DNA of 64,000 nt from Porphyridium purpureum (Eukaryota; Rhodophyta; Bangiophyceae; Porphyridiales; Porphyridiaceae), in assembly GCA_008690995.1 (NCBI GenBank), contig VRMN01000007.1, positions 186,001 to 250,000 of the forward strand. Direction: 5' to 3'. The notes under the pieces were generated by a model, which was given only the letters and a program-made list of their open reading frames with translations, ran no database searches and was not told where the DNA came from. Shown piece after piece: positions 27,450 to 35,697 of the stretch. Each line of letters begins with the position of its first letter. Positions within the stretch are counted from its first letter, which is position 1. The position numbers and the translations under genes are program-made.

Positions 27450-27935
27450 CTCAACAAGCTCGGATGCTAGGTTTCAAGCAATCGATGATTCTGCTGGTGA
27501 GAACGGGCGGCATTGCTGCGCACTGAGCAACCACTCCAACACACAAACACACATAAACGCAGGCAACCGGAGACGGAGGTCTCATCACCGGCGAGCTCCG
27601 CACTTGACTCTGTTGACACCCTATAACAGCTCAGATCTCCTCCATAAAAGACGAGTGAACACTGACCGGCGCATACGACTGAGTGCCATTGTGGCGTCAA
27701 GGCGTCGTGACGTGCGCCCATGTTGGCTGCCGTGATATCGGTGAGCTAAAGTCTGCATCCATTCGGTCTACCTCACCTTGCGCGCACGCTAGTGGACAGC
27801 CTCCATCATCGTCGCTCAGGCAAACGCAAGATAAAACCGGAAAGGACAGCCTGACATGCGCGGGGACGATGTGTCTTGCCGAGGCGGCACGGGCGCGCGA
27901 CACACTTTCATCCCACGCTCGCGGTAAGTCTTACG
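27450..27935. other. Interval between RecQ and the SNase gene
   Basis: 486 bp between two genes on the same strand. No coding frame or RNA gene was recognised. It must hold the RecQ 3' end and the SNase promoter. Confidence 0.5.
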
Positions 27936-29204
27936 ATGTCTGAGTCGTTGCGCACTCCGCGCGGGCACAGATTCGGCCCGATCCGAGCCGCAGCGCGCGC
28001 GCCAAGCCCAAGCAGCGCCGGATTCTGCAGCTGCGCGCCAGCGCTCCTGGCGTCGGTGCGCCGAGCCCAGCACGTCGTTGCGCGGCGGCACGTCGAGGCG
28101 CGCCAGCGTGTCGCGACAGCAGCGCCAACGTGCCGTGTAGACGTGGCACGCGACGGCAGCCGCTGCGATGCGTTGGAAGCGGCGCGCGAGGCGGCGCCAA
28201 TTCCGGAAGCACGGGGTGCGCAAAGTGGGTCAACGTCCGTGACGCGGCGTGGTTTGTTGGTGTGGCTGGGCGTGGTTGCGTTTATTGTGGCGGCGCGTGT
28301 GGCGGACGGCGTGCAGGAAGGCGCGCTTGAAGAGCTCAGGCCGTGGGAACAGATTGGCGCCGGCGCTGAACAGGACGCGGGGCTGTGCGGGATGGGTTGT
28401 TTCGGTCGACGTAAGAAGAAGGACCAGGCCGCCAAAGCGGCGGCACCGGCTCCGGTAAAGGAGAAGAAATGGAAGCGCTGGTTTAAGCGCAAGAACGCAC
28501 GGGCTGCGACAGTCACCACGGAAAATGCCCAGGGCAGGAAGGCGGCGAGCAGCACAAGTCGTCAAGGGAACCAGGGCACGTCGGTTTTGTTTGTCAAGGA
28601 GAATGTGCTGTGCACGTCGGTCGCAGACGGCGATACCGTGACGGTGCGGTACGTGCCAAAGGGCGACGAGCTGCCCAAGGAGGCGTGGGATATGGTGAAC
28701 GAGCTGGCGCAAGCTGCAAGCGTGTTCGACAATAAAAAGAAGGAACAGCTGCAGAAAAAGCTGTTGACGGTGCACGACGTCAAGTGGAACGAGCACCCGA
28801 TGGGAGTGTACAAGGAGATGCGCATTCGTCTGCGCGCAGTGGACACGCCAGAGGGTAAACAGGCGTTTGGCGAGCAGGCTCGTGCGTTCACTGCGCAGCG
28901 CTGTTTGAACAAGGCCGTGACTGTTCGCGTGTACGACGTGGACCGATACAACAGGTATGTGGCGGATGTGGTCACCAGCGAAGGCAAGCTGCTCAACGAG
29001 GAACTGCTGGCAGCCGGCTGGGCCTGGCACTACAAAGCGTACGACGACCGCGCTAATATGGCACAGCTTGAGCAGGAGGCAAGGCGCGCTGGCCGAGGGC
29101 TGTGGGTCGACGAAAATCCAACGCCGCCGTGGGACTTTCGCGCCGCGAATCGGAACGGCAATGGAAATGGCAAAGCCAAGGGTAAAGGGGAAGCAAAGTC
29201 TTGA
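27936..29204 (+). CDS. Membrane-anchored staphylococcal-nuclease-like (SNase/TNase) protein
   Basis: Predicted 422-residue nuclease. The N-terminal 100 residues are rich in A, R and S and fit a plastid or mitochondrial targeting peptide. One hydrophobic segment follows (GLLVWLGVVAFIVAARVADG, about 104-123), then a Lys/Ala-rich basic linker. The SNase domain spans about 218-392. The family catalytic residues are visible: SVADGDTV (first Asp), RLRAVDTPE (Arg, Asp, Thr, Glu) and DRYNRYVADV (second Arg). SNase domains cut DNA and RNA with Ca2+. There is an insertion (about 235-285) between the first strands, longer than in bacterial nucleases. The ATG at 27936 is the first in frame. Organelle identity is inferred; a membrane-tethered nuclease in the plastid is one option. 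Confidence 0.85.
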   Translation: MSESLRTPRGHRFGPIRAAARAPSPSSAGFCSCAPALLASVRRAQHVVARRHVEARQRVATAAPTCRVDVARDGSRCDALEAAREAAPIPEARGAQSGSTSVTRRGLLVWLGVVAFIVAARVADGVQEGALEELRPWEQIGAGAEQDAGLCGMGCFGRRKKKDQAAKAAAPAPVKEKKWKRWFKRKNARAATVTTENAQGRKAASSTSRQGNQGTSVLFVKENVLCTSVADGDTVTVRYVPKGDELPKEAWDMVNELAQAASVFDNKKKEQLQKKLLTVHDVKWNEHPMGVYKEMRIRLRAVDTPEGKQAFGEQARAFTAQRCLNKAVTVRVYDVDRYNRYVADVVTSEGKLLNEELLAAGWAWHYKAYDDRANMAQLEQEARRAGRGLWVDENPTPPWDFRAANRNGNGNGKAKGKGEAKS

Positions 29205-29543
29205 TGCGCGTATGTGCTTGTGCTCGATTCTCGAGACCTTTTTCCAAGCGCACGTATGCAGCACAGCAATACAAGATATAGCGTCCTCCTGGGAGCGCTG
29301 GTCATTCTTTCAATTCTTATACAAAATCGAATAATGCTCGGGCCGTCCACCGGCGTTTGATTAATCCAATGGGGCTTTCAAACTGTCCCGGTGTACGCGG
29401 TCCGGAGCAATCCGGACACAATGCGTTAGGATGAATAGTAAATAAAGCTAGCACGCAAGTTGCGCAGTTATGCACGTCCCACTGTCCCGATGCACTGCGT
29501 GTTTCCGATGCGCCAAGATTGAGCATGAGCGGTAGCACGATTC
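29205..29543. other. Convergent 3' interval
   Basis: 339 bp between the convergent SNase and homeodomain genes. No gene was recognised; it presumably holds both 3' UTRs. Confidence 0.5.
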
Positions 29544-31877
29544 TCAGGTCGCGTCATTTTTGTCTGATGAAGACAACGGGGATGCAAGGTCATCCGACGC
29601 CTCTGCGCTACTCACGAGGTCGGACGGCACGCACATGCCACCATGCTGCTGACTCGGTGCCGTCTGATTCGTACCACCTGCCACTGCTTCACCCGAGCCA
29701 GATGCCGAGGCGGAACCCGAGCCCGAACCCAAGCCGGACCCAGCCGCGATCTTCCCTCGTGGCTGTGTAGGTTTCAGGCGCCATTTTGTCATGTCCGGCT
29801 CCGGGTCGCGTCCCTGGATGGCGAGCACGAGTTGTTTCCAGATCCGTTTGCGCATGTTTTGGAACCAGCGTACGACCTGCGAGTACGCAATGTTTGCTCG
29901 CGAAGCAACGACCTCAAACTCGGTACTGGATGGGTACGGGTGCTGAAACATTCCGAATAATGCAGTGAACAGTTCCACATGGGCCTGCTTGGAAAAGCCA
30001 AGCTTGGCAGACATGCCTAGAAAGCCACGCTTAAACACATTCTTCGCGCGTAGCGCTTCGAGCGCCTCCCCGCGGGCCTTGTAGTCCGCGGTTAGTGCGG
30101 TGATTGCATGCAACCGACCGTGCTTTTCGGCATCCCTCACGATCCGAAACTCGGCTTGCAGTCTGAGTTCATGCTCCATGAGGTAATGGTATCTCAAGCG
30201 GATTTCTTTCAGCTTTTTTTGCACATGGTGGTCGAGTGACTCGGACAATTCCAGGTGGCCTGGTTTGACATTGGTGTTCCACAGCATTTCGCGCGGGGTG
30301 ACCAAAAATACTTGACTGCTGTCTGGCAGGCACTCCAACCCGAAAGGTTTTGCAGCGAAGATTTCCCTCAGCCTAGCCTCCATGAGCCCAATGTGGTATG
30401 CGCGCGGCGGCGTACGGTTGTATGACGCCACACCCGGCGCACCAGGCATCGCCACCCCACCCATACCAACAACACCTTGGTGGTGCATGCTATTCATGTT
30501 CACATCCATACCAGTCATCACCTGCATGTGATGACCAGGATGTGAACGCAAGTCCAAACCAAAGGGATTCTGCATGCCGGTAAAGCCTTGTCGTTGTGGA
30601 TGCACCGGTATGCCTTGCAGTGCATGACCGCCGTGGCTAGACATATACGTCGGCGAAGCGTGCGCATTCATCGCGCTCCCAGTCAGGGGGCGGATATGAC
30701 CAGCGGGAAAGGAAACATCATCTTCCACGTACGATGACAGCCATGGCTGAGCCCTAGAACCAGGTGGATAATTGTACGTCGTCCCGATGCCAACACCTGC
30801 ATTTGGAAACAACGCACCGTGCACAGCATACGGATTGGAATACGCTGCACCGAATGGGGCAGCGTATGAGGGTTGATGCGCCATAACCAATGGATCCCGC
30901 AGGGCCTGCGCATGTATTTGAGCGCTTGCGTACGCACCATGCGCCGCTGGAGGCGGATGATATCCGGCAGGATATGGGACTAAGTTTGCATTTCCTGCAC
31001 TCGCATGACCGCCTCGGCCGCTTGAAGGGGAGGCGGACGGCTGCTTCCGCGACTGCGGATGCGACTGTGACAACGACTCGAGACTGGCGACGGTATTCCG
31101 GCCCAAAGTTTCGCTGGATTGGGGCTTCGTTGCTTTGCTCTTGCCTTTGCCATCACCCGCAACTTTGCCCTTACCCTTAACCTCAACCTTGTCTTTGCTT
31201 TGCCCTTTGACTTTGGCATCGACGCCTTCAGAGGCGGCAAGGTGCGAACTGAGCTGAAGAAGCATGTTTGCAGCACTTGGCGACTCATTTGTAACGTCCG
31301 TCGCGGCCACTGAAGCAGTGACTGAAGGTAAGGACGCAGATGGCAAGGCTCTGGGCGGTACTGATACGACGTGATCGCCAGCGACAGACGCTGACGCAGC
31401 TCCAGCTCTTCCGCGTCTAGTTTGCAAAGGTTGTGACCTTGGTGCAATCCTAGAGACACTTCCACCGGCGGCCGACCGTGACAGCTGCCCGTGTTCCTGA
31501 TGCTTTTGCTGGTGGTTCGTATGCGGATGATCTTGTCTTGAAGGTCTGTTAAGAACTGCAGGGGAGAATGAGCTCGAACGTACTTGATGGTCTATCGCAC
31601 GCTGTTTGTCAGACGAATCCGACTTGGCCTTGCGCGGCTGCTTCAACGCCTTTCGTTTTGTGCCCTCATCCGCGTGATGAGCAAGTCCGGCCTCGCCGCT
31701 TTCGCCAGTGTCGCGTACCGACGCACTCCGCTTGCGCGACGACGCCCGTCCGGAGGGCCGGGCTTGATTCAGCGACTCACCAATGACTGCTTTCTCCGGC
31801 TCTGGAATCACGCTCGTTCCTACGCCTGAAATCTGTGAGATTGGTTTGCGAGGCATTGTCGTACGCTTTGGTGCCAT
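29544..31877 (-). CDS. Homeodomain transcription factor, TALE-like
   Basis: Predicted 777-residue nuclear protein. The homeodomain lies near the C-terminus (about 625-685): helix 1 HVELFTALFGMFQ, a PYP tripeptide (HPYPSSTEFEVVA) between helices 1 and 2, and recognition helix VVRWFQNMRKRIWK with the invariant W-F-N-R residues. The PYP three-residue loop extension marks the TALE class, whereas glutamine in WFQN is more typical of non-TALE proteins. The first 500 residues are low complexity: basic and S/P/Q/G/H/A-rich, with lysine-glycine repeats (KGKGKVAGDGKGKSK) that look like an activation or localisation region. A helical block (about 505-620) precedes the homeodomain and may be a dimerisation region. 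In green algae TALE pairs control the haploid-diploid switch; any such role here is inference. The start is an ATG at 31877. Confidence 0.88.
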   Translation of the reverse strand: MAPKRTTMPRKPISQISGVGTSVIPEPEKAVIGESLNQARPSGRASSRKRSASVRDTGESGEAGLAHHADEGTKRKALKQPRKAKSDSSDKQRAIDHQVRSSSFSPAVLNRPSRQDHPHTNHQQKHQEHGQLSRSAAGGSVSRIAPRSQPLQTRRGRAGAASASVAGDHVVSVPPRALPSASLPSVTASVAATDVTNESPSAANMLLQLSSHLAASEGVDAKVKGQSKDKVEVKGKGKVAGDGKGKSKATKPQSSETLGRNTVASLESLSQSHPQSRKQPSASPSSGRGGHASAGNANLVPYPAGYHPPPAAHGAYASAQIHAQALRDPLVMAHQPSYAAPFGAAYSNPYAVHGALFPNAGVGIGTTYNYPPGSRAQPWLSSYVEDDVSFPAGHIRPLTGSAMNAHASPTYMSSHGGHALQGIPVHPQRQGFTGMQNPFGLDLRSHPGHHMQVMTGMDVNMNSMHHQGVVGMGGVAMPGAPGVASYNRTPPRAYHIGLMEARLREIFAAKPFGLECLPDSSQVFLVTPREMLWNTNVKPGHLELSESLDHHVQKKLKEIRLRYHYLMEHELRLQAEFRIVRDAEKHGRLHAITALTADYKARGEALEALRAKNVFKRGFLGMSAKLGFSKQAHVELFTALFGMFQHPYPSSTEFEVVASRANIAYSQVVRWFQNMRKRIWKQLVLAIQGRDPEPDMTKWRLKPTQPRGKIAAGSGLGSGSGSASASGSGEAVAGGTNQTAPSQQHGGMCVPSDLVSSAEASDDLASPLSSSDKNDAT

Positions 31878-33458
31878 GCTCCACGAAATGCGTTTTGGAC
31901 TTTACGCTTTCAGAACACGTAGGCACGGGCCTTGGCTCCCTACCCGGATCGATGGGAAGTGGATGCCCACGCATGCGCAGCCGATTTTCCCCTTGCGTTC
32001 CCAAACTCGTTCGTCGCAAGAAGTCCAACCTCCTTCTCGGCGTGTTCGTGACCGAGTAGATGACTACCAATGCATGCATTCTGCGTAGTAAAACGGCCCT
32101 GTCGGTAGAGTAGGTTGGCTAGCGCGGCCAGCCGCTCGCGCTAAAACCTTCCACTCACTCTTAAAAAAGCATCGCCACAAAGGCTTAAATAAACAGTCCA
32201 ACCTCATCCACAAAGTCAGGTCACATCCCATCGCTTCACAAGTCTGAGCCGGGGCGTGCCGCGGCCGCGCGATTGACGAGGAATGATGCAGACAATACAC
32301 TTATCTTGCGAATTATAGGAATCATGAGTAAGCGCAATGTCCACTTTTGCACTCAGGTGACTATCTGTCCACGTGCGGTTCGAGCATCGTGCATGTTTCC
32401 AAATCAAACCGTCCGACCGCATCACTGCTGGTGTCGAACACTGAAACCGGGATTTTCTTCGTCTCTTCTGATTGCAGCAGTAGCAGGAATGTATCATGAG
32501 ATCTTCTGTTCCTGTCCTCGAGTGTCTCAAAATCACACGTCCAAACGCATCTCACGCAACATCGACCACGTTCACCGCGGCCACCGTTTCTGCCTTGCCT
32601 GCACAACACATCGACACAACCCACGCACAGCGGGAGCTCCCTCAGCTCCAAGATCATTTTCAAGTCCAGCAGAAGAATTGCAAGGGTCCGGCCACGATTC
32701 AATGTCCACGACACACACAGAGAGAACCCTTCATTCGCGCAAACACACGCAGATCCCCATCTCGGCCACCAACTTTCACGCGCTCAAAAGCTATTCAGCC
32801 CTATCACCTCATTCACAGTCCTGTGCACCACGTGCGTCGTCTATCATCCCACTTGTTCCTGCATCTCATGCGCGCTATCAATCCCTCTTCGCCCTCGTCT
32901 CCTTGTCCCTCTTCTCCAACTCGTCCGCGCGTGTGTTCGCAACATCGCCAGCTCTAATCATGACAATACAATGTCACTTACGTTATTCATCAAAATACCC
33001 GTTTTTACATATTATCATTCACCATCACGCATTACATAGAAAACCTTTAAAGATGATAAAACAATTCCAAAAACTTCGTATATGTAATATTCCCTTTTCA
33101 ATATAGCCAAATTCTAACAAGCATTACCTCGATACTGTACACATTGTACAGTGTTCGATGCCATTTGCTGAGCGACGCGCACGTGCTGAGCAGAAGCGAG
33201 CCGAGCAGAGAGAGTAGACATACGCATGACCAGATGGAAGGATGGATCGATGGATACAAGGTTATAAGACGGATGTAACTGCGACGCGTCAAGTACTAGG
33301 AAGAATGTACTAAGATTTATCACGTATCATTGGAAGTTTGGAAGCACAATGAAAACATATTCAAAGGCAAGAAAGGATCAGACGCGATGGATGGTGTTGG
33401 TCCGTTGTATCAGCAGGAAAAATAAATAAAAAATCAAGGCTGTATTTACATGGAATGG
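31878..33458. other. Upstream region of the homeodomain gene
   Basis: 1.6 kb between the homeodomain start and the end of the SET gene. The part from about 32940 to 33120 is clearly AT-rich against the GC-rich background. A long plus-strand frame (32273-33106) is dominated by S, H, R and T and has no domain, so it is not called. A GGAT-rich patch lies at about 33232-33260. Confidence 0.55.
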
Positions 33459-35408
33459 CTAACGTTCCGAGCCCAAAGAGTTTTGGGAGCTTGGTGGGTC
33501 GCTCACTGCCGCGGGGTGATTTGGCATCGGTGAAACGTCGCCGTGTCCGTTCGGGTCAGAGTCACGAGAGAAGCGTCGAGGTAGAATAGACGGTCGAGTG
33601 CCATTGATCCCCTCGATCTGCCCCGTGCAATAATTCGCGCCACAAAAGCAAGGCTGGCCGGGCGCATGGGTCAGTTGAGCAAGTTTTCTCACGTTGTAGC
33701 ACAGCACAAGTTCGCCTGTCGGCGGAATGTCTTGAAGTGCAGAAATCATCATGCACAGCGCGCCATTTTTGCAACGCCGCGATATTTGCACGTTCGGACA
33801 GCAACTGTGATTAATGAAGCGCGACTTGTTGCCGCACTTGGATGTGTCTAGATACACGCCCGGTATTCCGGTTTCAACCACAAACCACCGGTCTCGTTCA
33901 GACACGCGGCGCTGTTGTTTGACCAAGTTTATCGCCGCATGCTCGTCAACGATATCACCGACGTACTCGATGATGGTTGCACCGCGAGGGATGGACGCCA
34001 AGGTCATCACTCCCCAGCCGCGCCGGTCGCCAGTGTAGAACACTTTCAGCATCACTTCGTGTGAAGCCGGTTCCGCGTGTGTGTCATCAAGCCAGCTCTC
34101 CGACAGAAAAGCAGCGCTGATCGGGGTGCCTAGCATGTTGCGACTGCTAAGCAGCGGCTTTTCACGGTCCAGCACCATCGAATAGTCACACTGCGTCGCG
34201 AGTTGCATTCTTGTTTCTTCGGCATCTTCCTGCCCGCTCCATATGCGCTGCGCTTCCGCAACGGCTCGCTGGAAGTCTTCTTGACAGACTGAGCTTGTGT
34301 CAAAACGCTGGTTCGATATGTGGCTCACAAAGTCGCAGGGAACCCACGCGTATGCATTCTCAATCCCAAACCACTGAATGGGAAGGTAGTGGTCCTTGTG
34401 CCGCTCCTCCATCACACGACTGGGAATCTGCGCGCGGTGCACAATGCGCGCTGGCCAGTAGACGTGGGCATTTTTACGGTAAATCATGGCCCAAACCACA
34501 TCGTAGTCGAGCGGCAAGCGGCCCTGCCGACATGACCAGCACGAGAAAGGTTCTGCCAACGCCATTCTTGCCTGCCACACGGCGAGCGTCCGCAAGAGAG
34601 GCGACAAGCACTTGCGATGATAGCTATTGGGGCAGCTGTTGCAAAGAAAGCTGTCCTCATCTCCATCCTCATCATCGGGACAAGACTGGTCATTCTTGAC
34701 GTCGCGGTCGCAAAGAACGCACCTCGGGAATGAGCGCGGTATCGTGGTGATCCAACTACACTCTGTTTTCAGGTGCTTGGGGCAAATAAACTGCGATAGG
34801 CTGTCTCGGTTGTCGCACATGTACAAGTTTGGCGGCTGGCAATGCCTATGGTACGCAAGCGGACACCGAATGCAGCGGGAAAATGAGCCCGTTTCGTTTT
34901 GGATAGGCAAAGCGCACTGCGCGCATGTGTGCCGCGGGCATATCACATGGCTGCCGTCATGGCGATTTCGCGTCAGTGGCAGGCTTTCCAAGCACGTCCT
35001 GTGGAACCGCTTTCCGCAATGCTTATCTTGACATTTGATCAATACGTCCGTTTCGTCGTCCGCGCCTCCCGGGGCGCGCAAACACAAGGCGCAGTACCAA
35101 CTGCTGGATCGACACAAGCGGCACAAAAAGATGGCGTCTGGGCCCTCCGACGCTGGGCACCCGGAGCCGTCTTTCTCTGCGCAGCTGTCATGAAACACTC
35201 GGAAACAGCCGCCATCACAGAGATACAAATAACTTCCGTGCTCGCAATGATCACCGTGCTCGCACACACAGCACACGTCATCCGACGCGTCAAACTGAAT
35301 CTCCTCTTCCGACTCTTCTACATGCACAAGAGCCGGCCGAGGACGCCGTCGAGCCAACACGTGCGACACGCGGCTGGACGCCGCGCCTGCTTTCCGCTTG
35401 TACGGCAT
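33459..35408 (-). CDS. NSD-like histone methyltransferase (PHD-PWWP-SET)
   Basis: Predicted 649-residue chromatin enzyme. Domains in order: several Cys/His-rich PHD-type fingers (about 45-295, including CCVCEHGDHCEHG, CALCLRAPGG, CAQCALPI and CVLCDRDV starts), a PWWP-like module (DVVWAMIYRKNAHVYWPARIV, about 300-325), then a SET domain (about 455-575) with GWGVMTLASIPRGATIIEYVGDI, the catalytic RFINHSCCPN block and a C-terminal CYNV. A post-SET zinc motif CFCGANYCTGQIEG follows. This order matches the NSD/ASH1-like H3K36 methyltransferase group. Methyl-lysine target choice cannot be read from sequence alone. The AWS pre-SET cysteines are not obvious, which is unusual for NSD enzymes. The ATG at 35408 is the first in frame. 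Confidence 0.9.
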   Translation of the reverse strand: MPYKRKAGAASSRVSHVLARRRPRPALVHVEESEEEIQFDASDDVCCVCEHGDHCEHGSYLYLCDGGCFRVFHDSCAEKDGSGCPASEGPDAIFLCRLCRSSSWYCALCLRAPGGADDETDVLIKCQDKHCGKRFHRTCLESLPLTRNRHDGSHVICPRHTCAQCALPIQNETGSFSRCIRCPLAYHRHCQPPNLYMCDNRDSLSQFICPKHLKTECSWITTIPRSFPRCVLCDRDVKNDQSCPDDEDGDEDSFLCNSCPNSYHRKCLSPLLRTLAVWQARMALAEPFSCWSCRQGRLPLDYDVVWAMIYRKNAHVYWPARIVHRAQIPSRVMEERHKDHYLPIQWFGIENAYAWVPCDFVSHISNQRFDTSSVCQEDFQRAVAEAQRIWSGQEDAEETRMQLATQCDYSMVLDREKPLLSSRNMLGTPISAAFLSESWLDDTHAEPASHEVMLKVFYTGDRRGWGVMTLASIPRGATIIEYVGDIVDEHAAINLVKQQRRVSERDRWFVVETGIPGVYLDTSKCGNKSRFINHSCCPNVQISRRCKNGALCMMISALQDIPPTGELVLCYNVRKLAQLTHAPGQPCFCGANYCTGQIEGINGTRPSILPRRFSRDSDPNGHGDVSPMPNHPAAVSDPPSSQNSLGSER

Positions 35409-35658
35409 ACGCGCAGCGTTGCATTGACTGAGCGCAGGGCGCAGATCACGGACGTCATGCGACGCGCCTGTGCCTCACTCAACGCGCTACATGCGTTGAC
35501 CAGCGCGACCGAGGCGCGCGCACACTCATGCTCGACTGCGCGCTCTCGCGCGCAACCTTACTACCTCGCCGCATCCGTCACTACGTATGTCACACTGTAC
35601 CTCATGATGGGCACTGTACTTGCAAAAATATTAAACAAGTCATTAATTAATGTTCTCC

Positions 35659-35697
35659 TCTTTCCTTTTTTTTTTTTTCCTTTTGTTTTTTTTTTTT
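35659..35697. repeat. Poly-T/poly-A tract at the 3' end of the C2H2 gene
   Basis: Two T-runs of about 14 and 13 bases separated by a few bases. On the coding (minus) strand this is an A-rich tract starting at the stop codon of the C2H2 gene. It may be a polyadenylation region or a retroposed-like A tail; the sequence does not decide. Confidence 0.7.

Noticed and set aside
28230-29264. 344-codon frame antisense to the SNase gene
   Set aside because: Antisense shadow of a well-supported gene, with no domain of its own.
32273-33106. 277-codon plus-strand frame upstream of the homeodomain gene
   Set aside because: Dominated by S, H, R and T and running into AT-rich DNA. No domain or transit-type structure.
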